Positions 55,496 through 64,000 of a DNA stretch of 64,000 bases are shown piece after piece. Both the position numbers and the translations under genes were made by a program. The DNA lies in assembly GCF_024723735.1 (NCBI RefSeq), contig NZ_JANQDU010000003.1, positions 248,001 to 312,000 on the forward strand. Reading direction: 5' to 3'. The stretch's first letter is position 1; each line of letters begins with the position of its first letter. Source of the DNA: Frigidibacter sp. ROC022. Lineage in GTDB: Bacteria; Pseudomonadota; Alphaproteobacteria; Rhodobacterales; Rhodobacteraceae. The notes under the pieces were generated by a model. The model searched no databases, was not told the DNA's origin, and was given only the letters and a program-made list of their open reading frames with translations.

Positions 55496-56146
55496 ATGGC
55501 CGAGAAACAGACCGGACAGAGCGATGCCTATGAGCTGATTCTGGAAGCCATCGACAGGGGCGACTACCGGCCCGGCGACCGGCTGGTCGAGGTCGAACTG
55601 GCCGAGCGTTTCGGCGTCTCGCGAACCCCGATCCGCGAGGCGCTGCAGCGGCTCGAGACCCAGTCGATGCTGACCCGCGACGGACGCAGCCTGATCGTCG
55701 CCTCGCTGGATCACAACCAGATGGCCGAACTCTATGTCGTCCGGGCCGAACTGGAAGGGTTGGCGGCGCGGCTGGCGGCCCGGCACGCGACCCCGGAAGA
55801 GATACGGGTGCTGGCCGAGATGGTGGCCGAGGACCGCGCCCTGCTCGGCGATCCGGAGGCCCTGTCGCGGGCCAACCGGCGCTTTCACAGCCAGATCCAC
55901 CGCGCCTCGCACAATGCCTTTCTGGTCCAGCAGCTTGGCCTTGTGCATCGCTCGATGGCGCTGCTTGCGACGACCTCGCTGGCGGTCGAAGGCCGTGGCG
56001 CCGCCGCCTTGGCCGAGCATGAACGGATCGTCGAGGCGATTGCCGCCGGCGACGGCGATACCGCGACCGAGGCCCTGAAGGCGCATATCTCGAAGGCCTA
56101 CGAAACCAGGCTGCGTTCCGACGCGCGGCGGATCGAGACCTCCTGA
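55496..56146 (+). CDS. GntR/FadR-family (FCD) transcriptional regulator
   Basis: 216-residue repressor type protein: winged helix with GDRLVEVELAERFGVSRTPIREAL trimmed to its HTH core VSRTPIREAL (near residue 42), then an all-helical FCD effector domain that usually binds a carboxylate through a metal (His in SRANRRFHSQIH and in the last helices). ATG 55496 is chosen over upstream in-frame codons. Its last 49 bases overlap the end of the minus-strand glycosyltransferase gene. Target and ligand unknown. Confidence 0.9.
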   Translation: MAEKQTGQSDAYELILEAIDRGDYRPGDRLVEVELAERFGVSRTPIREALQRLETQSMLTRDGRSLIVASLDHNQMAELYVVRAELEGLAARLAARHATPEEIRVLAEMVAEDRALLGDPEALSRANRRFHSQIHRASHNAFLVQQLGLVHRSMALLATTSLAVEGRGAAALAEHERIVEAIAAGDGDTATEALKAHISKAYETRLRSDARRIETS

Positions 56147-58155
56147 GCCGCCGTGGGCCGCGCCAGGCCATGCGTGGTCTTTTCCCAGTAGAAGGGACGG
56201 GTCAGCGCCTGCGCCAGCGCCCGCCAGGCGGCAATGGTGCCGAGCGGGAAATAGAGATGGATCGCCGGCACCCAGATCGCCAGGCCGCGATGGTGCGTCA
56301 TCCGCAGCGCGATCAGGGCAGAGGCCAGGTTGACCGCCTCGGCGATGAAGAACGTCAGCCCGAAGCCCAGGATCACGGGCCAGCCGAAGAGGGGCACCAG
56401 TGGATGACCCAGCCCCATCGGCAGGGCCCAGAACGACCACAGCAGCGGCGCCAGAAGATATTGCGACAACGTGCCCAGGAACAGCAGTTGCACGCCCCAG
56501 AACTGTCGCGGCCCCAGTTCGCGCCAGAGCGCCAGCGGATTGCGCATATGGGTGGCCCAGGTCATCGCATAGCCCTTCAGCCAGCGCGAGCGTTGCCGGA
56601 CCCAGGGCCAGACCCGGCAATTCGCCTCTTCCCCGGTTACCGTACGGACCAGCCGGGTGCGCCAGCCGTGCCGGGCAAGGCGCAGTCCGAGATCGGCATC
56701 TTCGGTGACGTTCCAGGCGTCCCAGCCGCCGATGGTCTCCAGCGCCGCGCGCCGGAAGAACAGCGTCGTTCCGCCCAGCGGCACCACCAGCCCGAGCCGC
56801 GCCAGGCCGGGCAGCACCAGCCGGAACCAGGTCGCGTATTCGATGGTGAACAGCCGCGACAGCCAGTTCTGATGGGCGTTGTAATAGTCGAGTGAGCCCT
56901 GCAGGCAGACGACATCGGGCGGCGCATTGGCGAAACCGGCGGCGACGCGCTGCAACTGGTCCGGCTCGGGCGCGTCCTCGGCGTCGTAGATGCCGATCAC
57001 CTCTCCCCGGCAGAGGCCAAGGGCATAGTTCAGCGCCCGCGGCTTGGTCTTGAGCTGTCCCGCCGGCACCTCGACCACCCGCATCCACCAGGGCAGTTCG
57101 GCCCGGGCGATGGCGGCGCGGGTCACGGAGTCGTTGGCTTCGGTGACCAGGCATATCTCGAGCCGCTCTTTCGGATAGCTCAGGGCGCCGAGCCGCCGGA
57201 TCAGCCGCCCGGCGATTTCCGGCTCCCGGAACAGCGGCACCAGGATCGAGATCATCGGCAGGGCCGGGGATTGCCCGGCGTCGCCGATGCGCGAGCGGAC
57301 CGGCGGCCCGCGTCGGTGGCTGCGGAACCGGGGCAGGGTGCGGCGGGTGTGCTGCAACGTGGTCCAGATCGCGACGATCTTGAAACCGGTCGTGGCGACC
57401 AGCGTGAAGACCGCCCAGAGCGTCAATGCCGCCAGGGTCCAGAGCGGGAACAGGAGTATCGGCAGCAGCACCAGCGCCAGAGCGGCCAGGGCCGGCCAGC
57501 CCGGCCGCCTGCGCTGCCAGACCCGGCAGCTTTCCTCGACGGGGATCCGGGTTTCGGCCCGCTCGGCCATCCGTCGGCTGCACGCCTTCAGCAGCGCGGC
57601 CTCGACCTCGGTTCTCTCGGCCAGCACGAGCCGGAAGGCGCCGAGCTTCGTGCGCAGCCTGTCGGCCTGCCGCAGGGCTTCGGCCGGGCGCGATGTCGCC
57701 AGAATCACGGCGCCGCCAGCCGGGCCGAGCGGCAGCAGGTTCATCGACAGGCAGAGGTCGATCCCCAACCGCTCGACCAGCGCCGAGTCGGCGGTCAGGC
57801 CGTCGCGCCGGACCGGGGCGGCGAGGGCCGCCGAGGTGGCGTCGAGAAGCCCGGCCTCGTCCAGCGGCCCCTCGGCCAGCAGGCTGTCGATGGTCGGAAC
57901 ACCGTGGTGCAGGCGGGCGGCGCGAATCCGGTCGATGGCCGGGCAGGGCAGCAGGCCGGTGCTCTGCAGATAGTCCAGCAGCCGCTCCTCGGCGGGGGGA
58001 AGCCCGGTGGCCAGGGGCGCCTGTGCCTCTGGCCGCAAGGCGCAGAACGTCCGCAGTCGGGCCATGGCGCCAGCCCCCGGCCATGGGCGCCGACTGGCGA
58101 CCCGGGGCGCCGTCTCTGCCAGATTTCCGTCTTCCGACAGTCCGATCGTCACCAC
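56098..58155 (-). CDS. MshEN-domain glycosyltransferase family 2 membrane protein
   Basis: 685-residue inner-membrane enzyme. Residues about 50-210 resemble the MshEN/GspE N-terminal domain (some of which bind cyclic di-GMP), followed by two membrane helices (about 218-260), a GT2 catalytic domain with YDAEDAPEPDQL (metal-binding aspartates), LGGTTLFFRR, TEDADLGLRL and the QRSRWLKGYAM acceptor motif (QxxRW), then four or so more helices. This matches processive or cellulose-synthase-like polysaccharide synthases and resembles NfrB in domain content. GTG start 58155; ATG 58065 is an alternative. It overlaps the gntR gene by 49 bases at the 3' end. Confidence 0.85.
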   Translation of the reverse strand: MVTIGLSEDGNLAETAPRVASRRPWPGAGAMARLRTFCALRPEAQAPLATGLPPAEERLLDYLQSTGLLPCPAIDRIRAARLHHGVPTIDSLLAEGPLDEAGLLDATSAALAAPVRRDGLTADSALVERLGIDLCLSMNLLPLGPAGGAVILATSRPAEALRQADRLRTKLGAFRLVLAERTEVEAALLKACSRRMAERAETRIPVEESCRVWQRRRPGWPALAALALVLLPILLFPLWTLAALTLWAVFTLVATTGFKIVAIWTTLQHTRRTLPRFRSHRRGPPVRSRIGDAGQSPALPMISILVPLFREPEIAGRLIRRLGALSYPKERLEICLVTEANDSVTRAAIARAELPWWMRVVEVPAGQLKTKPRALNYALGLCRGEVIGIYDAEDAPEPDQLQRVAAGFANAPPDVVCLQGSLDYYNAHQNWLSRLFTIEYATWFRLVLPGLARLGLVVPLGGTTLFFRRAALETIGGWDAWNVTEDADLGLRLARHGWRTRLVRTVTGEEANCRVWPWVRQRSRWLKGYAMTWATHMRNPLALWRELGPRQFWGVQLLFLGTLSQYLLAPLLWSFWALPMGLGHPLVPLFGWPVILGFGLTFFIAEAVNLASALIALRMTHHRGLAIWVPAIHLYFPLGTIAAWRALAQALTRPFYWEKTTHGLARPTAAQEVSIRRASERSLVS

Positions 58156-58221
58156 ACCGGCCCCTCTTGCCCAGGACCGGGTCAGCTTGCTTGGGCCGGG
58201 TTAATGGGTGGTTAAGGAAAC

Positions 58222-59400
58222 CTACCCTGCCGCGCGAACCGCCTGCCTGCGGGCGTCCATCGCCTCGGTGAACCGTTCGAACAGGTAGTAGCTGTCCTGC
58301 GGGCCGGGCGAGGCCTCGGGGTGATACTGCACCGAGAAGACCGGGCGGTCGGTCAGCTTGATGCCGCAGTTCGAGCCGTCGAACAGCGAGACATGGGTCT
58401 CGACCACCCCTTCGGGCAGCGACTGGCTGTCCACGGTGAAGCCGTGGTTCATCGAGGTGATTTCGACCTTGCCGGTTTGAAGGTCCTGCACCGGATGGTT
58501 GGCGCCGTGATGGCCGTGGTTCATCTTGATCGTGCGGGCGCCGAGCGCCAGCGCCAGCATCTGATGGCCGAGGCAGATGCCGAAGATCGGCACTTCGGCT
58601 TCGAGAACGCCCAGGATCGCCGGCACTGCATAGGTGCCGGTCGCCGCCGGGTCGCCGGGGCCGTTCGACAGGAACACGCCTTCCGGCTCCATCGCCAGGA
58701 TCTCTTCCGCGGTCGCGGTGGCGGGCAGCACCGTCACTTCGCAGCCGGCGCTGGCCAGGCAGCGCAGGATGTTGCGCTTGGCGCCATAGTCGACCGCCAC
58801 CACCTTTCGGCCCGGGCCTTCGCGTTTGGAATAGCCCTGCGGCCAGGCCCAACGCATCTCGTCCCAGCGATAGCTCTGCCTGCAGGAGACATCCTTGGCG
58901 AGGTCAAGCCCGACCAGCCCCGGAAAGGCGCGGGCCGCGGCGACCAGCGCCTCGATATCGAAATTGCCTTCCGGATCATGCGCCAGCGCCACATGCGGGG
59001 CGCCCTGCTGTCGGATCGCCCGGGTCAGGCGCCTTGTGTCGACGCCGCCGATCCCGATCCGGCCGTGCTTTTGCAGCCAGTCGGTCAGGTTGCCGGTGGC
59101 ACGCCAGTTCGACGGCTCGGTCGGATCCCATTTCACGACCATGCCCTGGGCCACCGGAACGGCGGCCTCGTCATCGACTTCCGTGGTGCCGGTGTTGCCG
59201 ATATGCGGGAAAGTGAAGGTGATGACCTGCCCGGCATAGGAGGGATCGGTCATGATTTCCTGATATCCGGTCATCGCCGTGTTGAAGCACAACTCGGCCG
59301 TGGTCTGGCCCGTGGCTCCGAAGCCGTGACCGAAGAAAAGGGTGCCGTCCGCCAATGCCAGACAAGCGGTTGGTCTCGCGTGGCCGCTGGCCGTGCCCAT
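58222..59400 (-). CDS. carA: Carbamoyl-phosphate synthase small subunit
   Basis: Glutaminase subunit that supplies ammonia to CarB for carbamoyl phosphate, a precursor of arginine and pyrimidines. N-terminal CPSase small-chain domain (TAELCFNTAMTGYQEIMTDPSY cut to GYQEIMTDPSY), C-terminal class I amidotransferase with nucleophile Cys in FGICLGHQM and the His/Glu pair in QYHPEASPGP. 392 residues. It is divergent from yqeY. carB is not nearby. Confidence 0.97.
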   Translation of the reverse strand: MGTASGHARPTACLALADGTLFFGHGFGATGQTTAELCFNTAMTGYQEIMTDPSYAGQVITFTFPHIGNTGTTEVDDEAAVPVAQGMVVKWDPTEPSNWRATGNLTDWLQKHGRIGIGGVDTRRLTRAIRQQGAPHVALAHDPEGNFDIEALVAAARAFPGLVGLDLAKDVSCRQSYRWDEMRWAWPQGYSKREGPGRKVVAVDYGAKRNILRCLASAGCEVTVLPATATAEEILAMEPEGVFLSNGPGDPAATGTYAVPAILGVLEAEVPIFGICLGHQMLALALGARTIKMNHGHHGANHPVQDLQTGKVEITSMNHGFTVDSQSLPEGVVETHVSLFDGSNCGIKLTDRPVFSVQYHPEASPGPQDSYYLFERFTEAMDARRQAVRAAG

Positions 59401-59581
59401 TGCCGACTCCCTTGCTGGATCGGCCGGAACCTACGGGGTCTCAGGCCCGGGGTCAAGCCAGAGGAAACAATCACCTTACGCAAGGTTTTCAGTGACTTAC
59501 GCCTTGCATCAGGCATTGTCATGACACAGATGACGGCGTATTGTAGGTCTCTTGACGCAGCGCATGGGGATGGCTGAGATC

Positions 59582-60040
59582 ATGGAACTTAGGGCACGCA
59601 TCAGCGAGGCGCTGAAAAGCGCCATGCGCGAGAAGGAAGCCGAGCGTCTGTCGACGCTGCGACTGATCAATGCGGCAATCAAGGATCGCGATATTGCCTT
59701 GCGCGCTGAAGGCCGCGACGACGGCGCCAGCGATACGGAAGTGCTGCAGATCCTGGGCAAGATGGTGAAGCAGCGGCAAGAGAGCATCCGCGCCTATGAA
59801 GAGGGCGGGCGGCTGGAACTGGCCGAGAAGGAAGCCGAGGAAATCAAGGTGATCGAGGGTTTCCTGCCCCGGCAACTGACCGAGGCCGAGACCCGGGCCG
59901 CAGTGGCCGAGGCGATCAGTGCCACCGGCGCATCTTCGATCCGCGACATGGGGCGGGTGATGGGCGAGCTGAAGGCCCGTTTCACAGGTCAGATGGACTT
60001 CAGCTCGGTCGGCTCGATGGTCAAGGAGCGGCTGGCCTAG
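59582..60040 (+). CDS. YqeY/GatB-tail-like protein
   Basis: 152-residue YqeY family protein, two helical domains resembling the tRNA-binding tail of GatB. ATG 59582 (MELRARISEAL) matches family N-termini; ATG 59570 is possible. Typical segments are STLRLINAAIKDRDIALR and IEGFLPRQLTEAE. The gene is divergent from carA, with overlapping control regions in 181 bp, and converges on the DUF2244 gene. Confidence 0.92.
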   Translation: MELRARISEALKSAMREKEAERLSTLRLINAAIKDRDIALRAEGRDDGASDTEVLQILGKMVKQRQESIRAYEEGGRLELAEKEAEEIKVIEGFLPRQLTEAETRAAVAEAISATGASSIRDMGRVMGELKARFTGQMDFSSVGSMVKERLA

Positions 60041-60046
60041 CCACCG

Positions 60047-60565
60047 CTACCGCCGGGCCGGGTTTGCGAAGGCCGCCACCAGTTCGTTGCGCAGCGCGAC
60101 TCGTTCCTCGGGGCCCAGAAAGGCGCCGATCTCGACCGTTCGCGGGCCGCCGTGCAGGGTCAGGTAATTCTCGACCGGGCCACCGGTTTCCTGCATCTCG
60201 ACCCGGACCCAATAGGGATTCGCCTCCCAGCTGCGTTCCCGGCCATCGGGGTCGATCCGCACCAGCCGCGCCGCCTCGTCGGTGATGGTCAGCACCTCGC
60301 GCAGCGCGCCGTCGCGGTATGAGCGGCGCAGCAGCACCCAGGTCAGCGCCAGCGCGCCCAGCACATAGGGCAGCATTCCCCAGAGTGCCGCCTGGCCCAG
60401 CAGACCGAGCACCGGCACCATCAGCAGCACGAATGTCACCGCGATGAAGGCGACAAAGCCCTGCGGCGGCAGCGACCGGTAGGGCCAAAGCGTCAGGGTG
60501 ACCTGCGGCCTGTCGGGCCCGGCTCCGGGGCTGTGCGGGACGTTTTCGCTCCAGTGATAGGGCAT
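60047..60565 (-). CDS. DUF2244 membrane protein
   Basis: 172-residue protein with two membrane helices (about residues 36-53 and 60-77) and a C-terminal soluble domain (WEANPYWVRVEMQETGGPVENYLTL in part). It belongs to DUF2244, a family often found beside cytochrome oxidase genes; here ctaD lies 230 bp upstream on the same strand, so a link to the oxidase is possible. ATG 60565. A terminator after ctaD (60744-60771) probably separates their transcripts. Confidence 0.85.
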   Translation of the reverse strand: MPYHWSENVPHSPGAGPDRPQVTLTLWPYRSLPPQGFVAFIAVTFVLLMVPVLGLLGQAALWGMLPYVLGALALTWVLLRRSYRDGALREVLTITDEAARLVRIDPDGRERSWEANPYWVRVEMQETGGPVENYLTLHGGPRTVEIGAFLGPEERVALRNELVAAFANPARR

Positions 60566-60743
60566 GGCGTCAGGCTTCTTCGGCAAGGTGGCGGGGCATC
60601 CCGTTTTCCTGTGTCGCCGCGGTGAAGTCCAGCGTGTCGGTTCCGGCTGAGCCGAGAGGTCGCAGCCCGGTGGCGATTTGCCTGAATCGAGGGCGTTTTG
60701 GTTCCGGGGCAGGGGCGCCGTCGCGGCGGGGGCCCGAAAAGCG

Positions 60744-60771
60744 AAAGACCCCGGGGGATACCCGGGGTCTT
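60744..60771 (-). terminator. Intrinsic terminator after ctaD
   Basis: Minus strand AAGACCCCGGG (60771-60761) pairs perfectly with CCCGGGGTCTT (60755-60745), loop TATCC, then T. It lies 25 bases past the ctaD stop. Confidence 0.85.
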
Positions 60772-60795
60772 CCTGTCTTGCTCTGGCGGGCCGCC

Positions 60796-62469
60796 CTAGT
60801 GGGCGTGGCCGTGGTCCCAGTCGCTCTGCTTCGGCAGCGTCTCGAACGTGTGTTCGGGCGGCGGCGAGCTGAGGGTCCATTCCAGCGTGTCGGCATACTC
60901 GTTCCAGTAGTTGTTCTCGGTCACCTTCGCGCCGCGGGTCAGCGTGTAGTACATGATGACGAAGAACACGACGAAGGAGGCGAAGGACAGGAAGGCACCG
61001 ATCGACGACCAGTAGTTCCAGTAGCCAAAGGCTTCGGGGTAGTCGATGTAGCGCCGGGGCATGCCCTGACGGCCGAGGAAGTGCTGCGGGAAGAAGGTCA
61101 GGTTGACGCCCACGAACATCAGCCAGAAGTGCAGCTTGCCGGCCCATTCCGGATACTGCCGGCCCGACATCTTGCCGATCCAGTAGTAGATGCCGGCGAA
61201 GATCGCGAAGGCGGCCCCGATGCTCATCACATAGTGGAAGTGCGCCACCACGTAGTAGGTGTCGTGATAGGCCCGGTCGATCCCGGCCTGGCTCAGCACG
61301 ACGCCGGTGACGCCACCGATGGTGAACAGGAAGACGAAGCCGGTGGCGAAGAGCATCGGCGTCTTGAACTCGAGCGAGCCGCCCCACATCGTGGCGATCC
61401 ACGAGAACACCTTGACCCCGGTCGGAACCGCGATCGTCATCGTGGCCAGCATGAAGTAGCTCTGCTGGGTCAGCGACAGACCGGTGGTGTACATGTGGTG
61501 CGCCCAGACGACGAAGCCCAGGAAGCCGATGGCGATCAGCGCCCAGACCATCGGCAGATAGCCGAAGATCGGTTTCTTCGAGAAGGTCGCGATGACGTGG
61601 CTGATGATGCCGAAGCCCGGCATGATCACGATGTAGACTTCCGGGTGGCCGAAGAACCAGAGGATGTGCTGGTAGAGAATCGGGTCCCCGCCGCCGGCGG
61701 CATCGAAGAAGGTGGTGCCGAAATTGCGGTCGGTCAGCAGCATGGTGATGGCGCCCGCCAGAACCGGCAGCGACAGCAGGATCATCCAGGCGGTGACGAA
61801 GATCGACCAGGAGAACAGCGGCACCTTGAACAGGGTCATGCCCGGCGCCCGCATGTTGAGGAAGGTGGTGATCATGTTGATCGCGCCGAGGATCGACGAG
61901 GCGCCCGAGACGTGGACCGCGAAGATCGCCAGATCCATCGCCATGCCGCTTTCACGGACCGACAGCGGCGGATAGAGAACCCAGCCGACGCCGGCGCCCA
62001 GCTGGCCGTCGCCACCCGGCGCGAACACCGAGCAGATCGCCAGGGTGGTGCCCGCGACATACATCCAGAACGACAGGTTGTTCATCCGCGGGAACGCCAT
62101 GTCCGGCGCACCGATCTGCAAGGGCATGAAATAGTTGCCGAAACCACCGAAGAGTGCGGGGATCACGACGAAGAACATCATCAGGATGCCGTGGCCGGTG
62201 ATCAGCACGTTCCAGAGGTGCCCGTTCGGCGTGCAGTCGCCGACCGCGGCCGCGGTGACCCGCAGGCCCTCCATGCACATGTACTGGACGCCCGGCTCCA
62301 TGAGCTCGAGCCGCATGAACACCGTGAAACAGACGGATATGAAGCCCACCACCGCCGAGACGACGAGGTAGAGGATGCCGATATCCTTGTGGTTTGTGGA
62401 CATGAACCAGCGGGTGAAGAAGCCCCGTTGGTCGTGGTGGTCCTGCGCGTGCGTGGCGGCGTCTGCCAT
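60796..62469 (-). CDS. ctaD: Cytochrome c oxidase subunit I (aa3 type)
   Basis: Catalytic subunit of the haem-copper oxidase, in the inner membrane, reducing O2 to water and pumping protons. 557 residues with 12 membrane helices. Haem and copper ligands are visible: [12 protein letters not shown] (haem a His), [13 protein letters not shown] (copper His cross-linked Tyr), WAHHMYTTG (two copper His) and [13 protein letters not shown] (haem a3 and a His). ATG 62469 (MADAATH) follows GGGAGA. A cytochrome c gene lies just upstream on the same strand. Confidence 0.97.
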   Translation of the reverse strand: MADAATHAQDHHDQRGFFTRWFMSTNHKDIGILYLVVSAVVGFISVCFTVFMRLELMEPGVQYMCMEGLRVTAAAVGDCTPNGHLWNVLITGHGILMMFFVVIPALFGGFGNYFMPLQIGAPDMAFPRMNNLSFWMYVAGTTLAICSVFAPGGDGQLGAGVGWVLYPPLSVRESGMAMDLAIFAVHVSGASSILGAINMITTFLNMRAPGMTLFKVPLFSWSIFVTAWMILLSLPVLAGAITMLLTDRNFGTTFFDAAGGGDPILYQHILWFFGHPEVYIVIMPGFGIISHVIATFSKKPIFGYLPMVWALIAIGFLGFVVWAHHMYTTGLSLTQQSYFMLATMTIAVPTGVKVFSWIATMWGGSLEFKTPMLFATGFVFLFTIGGVTGVVLSQAGIDRAYHDTYYVVAHFHYVMSIGAAFAIFAGIYYWIGKMSGRQYPEWAGKLHFWLMFVGVNLTFFPQHFLGRQGMPRRYIDYPEAFGYWNYWSSIGAFLSFASFVVFFVIMYYTLTRGAKVTENNYWNEYADTLEWTLSSPPPEHTFETLPKQSDWDHGHAH

Positions 62470-62690
62470 GCTGATCTCCCGTTCTTGCACTTCTGCCGGG
62501 GGCAGGCTCGGCGCACAGCGGGTGCAACGGGCCGAGGCCGGGCGGCAGGTTCCTGATAGCTTCTAATTCGGTGCCGGGGCGGGGGCAATGCTCAAGCCGC
62601 AGTCCGACACGGGAAAATTGTCGCGGCCCGGCTCCGGGCCACAGGCCGACGGCGCGCACCCCCGCGGCACGGGGGCGCGAGTCCGGCGCT

Positions 62691-63104
62691 TCAGCTGTTC
62701 AGCGACTCGAGATAGGCCGCGACATCCCGGCCGTCCTTGAGTTTGTAGGTCATCTTCGACTTGGCCGTGCCCTTGCCGAGGTATTCACGCAGGAACGTCT
62801 TGGGGTCCTTGATGAACTGCGGCAGGTTCTCGGTATCCCAGACCAGCCCGGCTTTGCCGGCCGCCAGCATGTCGGGGCTGTACTTGAACCCTTCGTAGCT
62901 GCCCGCGGGGCGCCCGATGACGCCAAAGAGGTTGGGTCCGACCCGGCCGCCCTTCTGAATGACCTTGTCGCCGTCCACGATCGAGTGGCAGGCCTTGCAC
63001 TTGCCGAATTCCTTGATCCCGTGTTCGATATCGCCGTCGGCAAGGGCCGGCAGCGCCGAAAGGGTCAGGATCGCAAGCGTGATGGGTTTCAACAGTTCGC
63101 GCAT
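62691..63104 (-). CDS. Periplasmic class I cytochrome c (c2/c550-like)
   Basis: 137-residue exported cytochrome. Signal peptide of 22 residues ending PALA. Haem motif CKACH at residues 36-40 and the sixth ligand Met118 in SKMTY; GPNLFGVIGRPAG in between. The size and fold match cytochrome c2, the soluble electron carrier from the bc1 complex to the oxidase or reaction centre. Its place upstream of ctaD supports electron delivery to the aa3 oxidase. A separate promoter is likely in the 398-bp gap upstream. Confidence 0.92.
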   Translation of the reverse strand: MRELLKPITLAILTLSALPALADGDIEHGIKEFGKCKACHSIVDGDKVIQKGGRVGPNLFGVIGRPAGSYEGFKYSPDMLAAGKAGLVWDTENLPQFIKDPKTFLREYLGKGTAKSKMTYKLKDGRDVAAYLESLNS

Positions 63105-63502
63105 TGGAAGTCCCAGATTGATTGACAGGCCCTTGTCTTAGCCAATTGCGGCACCGATTTCGAGCGGCCCATTGTCGCGCCCGATTCCGGCCTGGTCTTT
63201 CGACGGCGCATCGAATTCGCCGGGCCGCACCTGGCGTTGGTAATCGGGTTTGAGACTTGCTCGGGCGGGGCCAGCAAACGGACGATGCGCGGATTCAACC
63301 TCCGGGTGATCCGCCTGATCCCCCGCCCTGGCCGGCCGAGTCGCGTCGCGCGAACAGAATCGCGACCTTCCCGCCGCAGTGTCGGGGACGGGGGAGCACG
63401 GTCCTGTGTCAGCCGCGTGGCATGTCAGGATTGTGGCGCCCGACCTTCGAATGCGGCGGAACTGTGGCGGAAGTGTGACAGGTTCGGTGCCGCCGCGGTC
63501 GG
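63105..63502. other. 398-bp gene-free region
   Basis: Between the cytochrome c gene and the autoinducer-binding gene, both on the minus strand. It should hold the cytochrome promoter. No coding sequence, strong hairpin with T-run, or known RNA was found. Reading on from the stop at 63503 in all minus frames gives no trace of a LuxR-type helix-turn-helix. Confidence 0.5.
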
Positions 63503-63988
63503 TCAGCTATGGGTCATCCGAATCGACATCTCGGTCAGCGCTTCGCGATCCTCGTCGCTGAGCGCATCGGTGCCTTCGGTCAATGCATGCAATTCGGCCA
63601 GCAGCGGGCGGATCGCGGCGATTTCTTCATCGGTGAACTCGCGATCCGATCGCACGAAACTGGCGACCGAACGCAGCCCGCCCGAGGAGATGGCGATGGT
63701 CACGCCATAGTTAAGCCCGTGCGCGCGCGCGCCTTCGAAAACCCCTGCCGTGTCCTTCTCGGCCAGGTCGCTCCAGCGCACCGCGCCGGTCTGGGTCAGA
63801 CCCCAGGCGACCGTAGGATCCTTCATTAGCAAGCCCTTATTGGTATATTCTTCGCTCCAGGCGACGGGGTAGCTCTGAAACAGGAAGGTCGGCGCCGAGA
63901 AGCGGATATGCAACGCGATGGCGAATCCGGCGGGACTTTCCTGGTGCAGAAGTCCGATTAGCTCGGCGATCGTGGCCTTGTTTTTCAT
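63503..63988 (-). CDS. Autoinducer-binding LuxR-type protein without HTH domain
   Basis: 161-residue protein matching the acyl-homoserine-lactone-binding domain of LuxR regulators: Trp44, Tyr48, Asp57-Pro58 and Trp72 occupy the conserved ligand-pocket positions. The C-terminus ends DEDREALTEMSIRMTHS, which resembles only the first helix of the LuxR DNA-binding domain before a stop, so the HTH is missing. It may act as a ligand-binding or dimerising modulator rather than a direct DNA binder. No luxI-type synthase is in view. The start is ATG 63988, 12 bases inside the window edge. Confidence 0.85.
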   Translation of the reverse strand: MKNKATIAELIGLLHQESPAGFAIALHIRFSAPTFLFQSYPVAWSEEYTNKGLLMKDPTVAWGLTQTGAVRWSDLAEKDTAGVFEGARAHGLNYGVTIAISSGGLRSVASFVRSDREFTDEEIAAIRPLLAELHALTEGTDALSDEDREALTEMSIRMTHS

Positions 63989-64000
63989 TGCGCGTCTGTC

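Noticed and set aside
55316-58852. Very long minus-strand frame over the HAD, gntR, glycosyltransferase and carA genes
   Set aside because: Low-complexity Arg/Gly/Ala translation lacking domains; it is out of frame with well-supported genes on both strands.
60566-60795. Short minus-strand frame ending MPRHLAEEA between ctaD and DUF2244
   Set aside because: No ribosome site or conserved domain, and it runs through the ctaD terminator hairpin.

Overview
The window is about 64 kb of very GC-rich DNA from the chromosome of an alphaproteobacterium, almost certainly a member of the Rhodobacterales (Rhodobacteraceae/Paracoccaceae). The evidence is the gene order (mraZ to ftsZ, then lpxC-bamD-recN; argS-SPOR-nagZ-scpAB), the DUF2484 and DUF1127 proteins, a VPLPA-CTERM protein, and a CcsR-type ('cuckoo') small-RNA locus typical of Rhodobacter relatives. 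No rRNA, tRNA, CRISPR array, prophage or intact insertion sequence was seen.

Layout. 1-5.1 kb: the end of a B12-dependent radical SAM gene, a UvrD/PcrA helicase, and a divergent LysE exporter/Lrp regulator pair. 5.1-5.8 kb: on the minus strand, a DUF1127 protein (CcaF1-like) followed by five tandem 83-bp units, each encoding two hairpins that show CCUCCUCCC-type loops. 5.8-6.6 kb: a gene-free stretch with several hairpins and a possible promoter-leader-terminator set in front of mraZ. 6.6-28.8 kb: a complete dcw cluster (mraZ rsmH ftsL ftsI murE murF mraY, an ATPase, murD, then ftsW, a 66-residue ORF, murG murC, two DUF2484 genes, murB ddl ftsQ ftsA ftsZ). It is interrupted between murD and ftsW by a HemG-like flavodoxin gene and a minus-strand zinc-ribbon/YbjQ gene. 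29-33.4 kb: lpxC, bamD, recN and a VPLPA-CTERM surface protein. 33.5-38.8 kb: mmsA with a divergent LysR regulator, a CBS protein, coaD, a second DUF1127 protein, gap and a 50-residue membrane protein. 38.9-47 kb: argS, SPOR protein, nagZ, scpA, scpB, a small basic protein and a PPDK-family enzyme. 47-53.5 kb: cell-wall hydrolase, folB-folP-glmM, ilvC, and two overlapping Lrp regulators. 53.5-64 kb: ubiquinone-type hydroxylase, HAD phosphatase, GntR regulator, MshEN-GT2 glycosyltransferase, carA, yqeY, DUF2244, ctaD, a cytochrome c and an autoinducer-binding protein that lacks its DNA-binding domain.

How the genes work together. Most of the window makes and divides the cell envelope: GlmM supplies amino sugar, MurB-G, MraY and Ddl build the peptidoglycan precursor, FtsI/FtsW polymerise it at the septum with FtsQ/L/A/Z, NagZ and the SleB-type hydrolase recycle or cut wall, and LpxC and BamD serve the outer membrane. 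Many dcw genes overlap by 1-4 bases (ATGA or GTGA), which implies translational coupling.

The most interesting signal is the five-copy CcsR-like array behind the DUF1127 gene. Its sequence differences between copies keep base pairing only if the minus strand is transcribed. Second is the structured leader or small-RNA candidate just upstream of mraZ. All calls are from reading the sequence; no database search or folding program was run.
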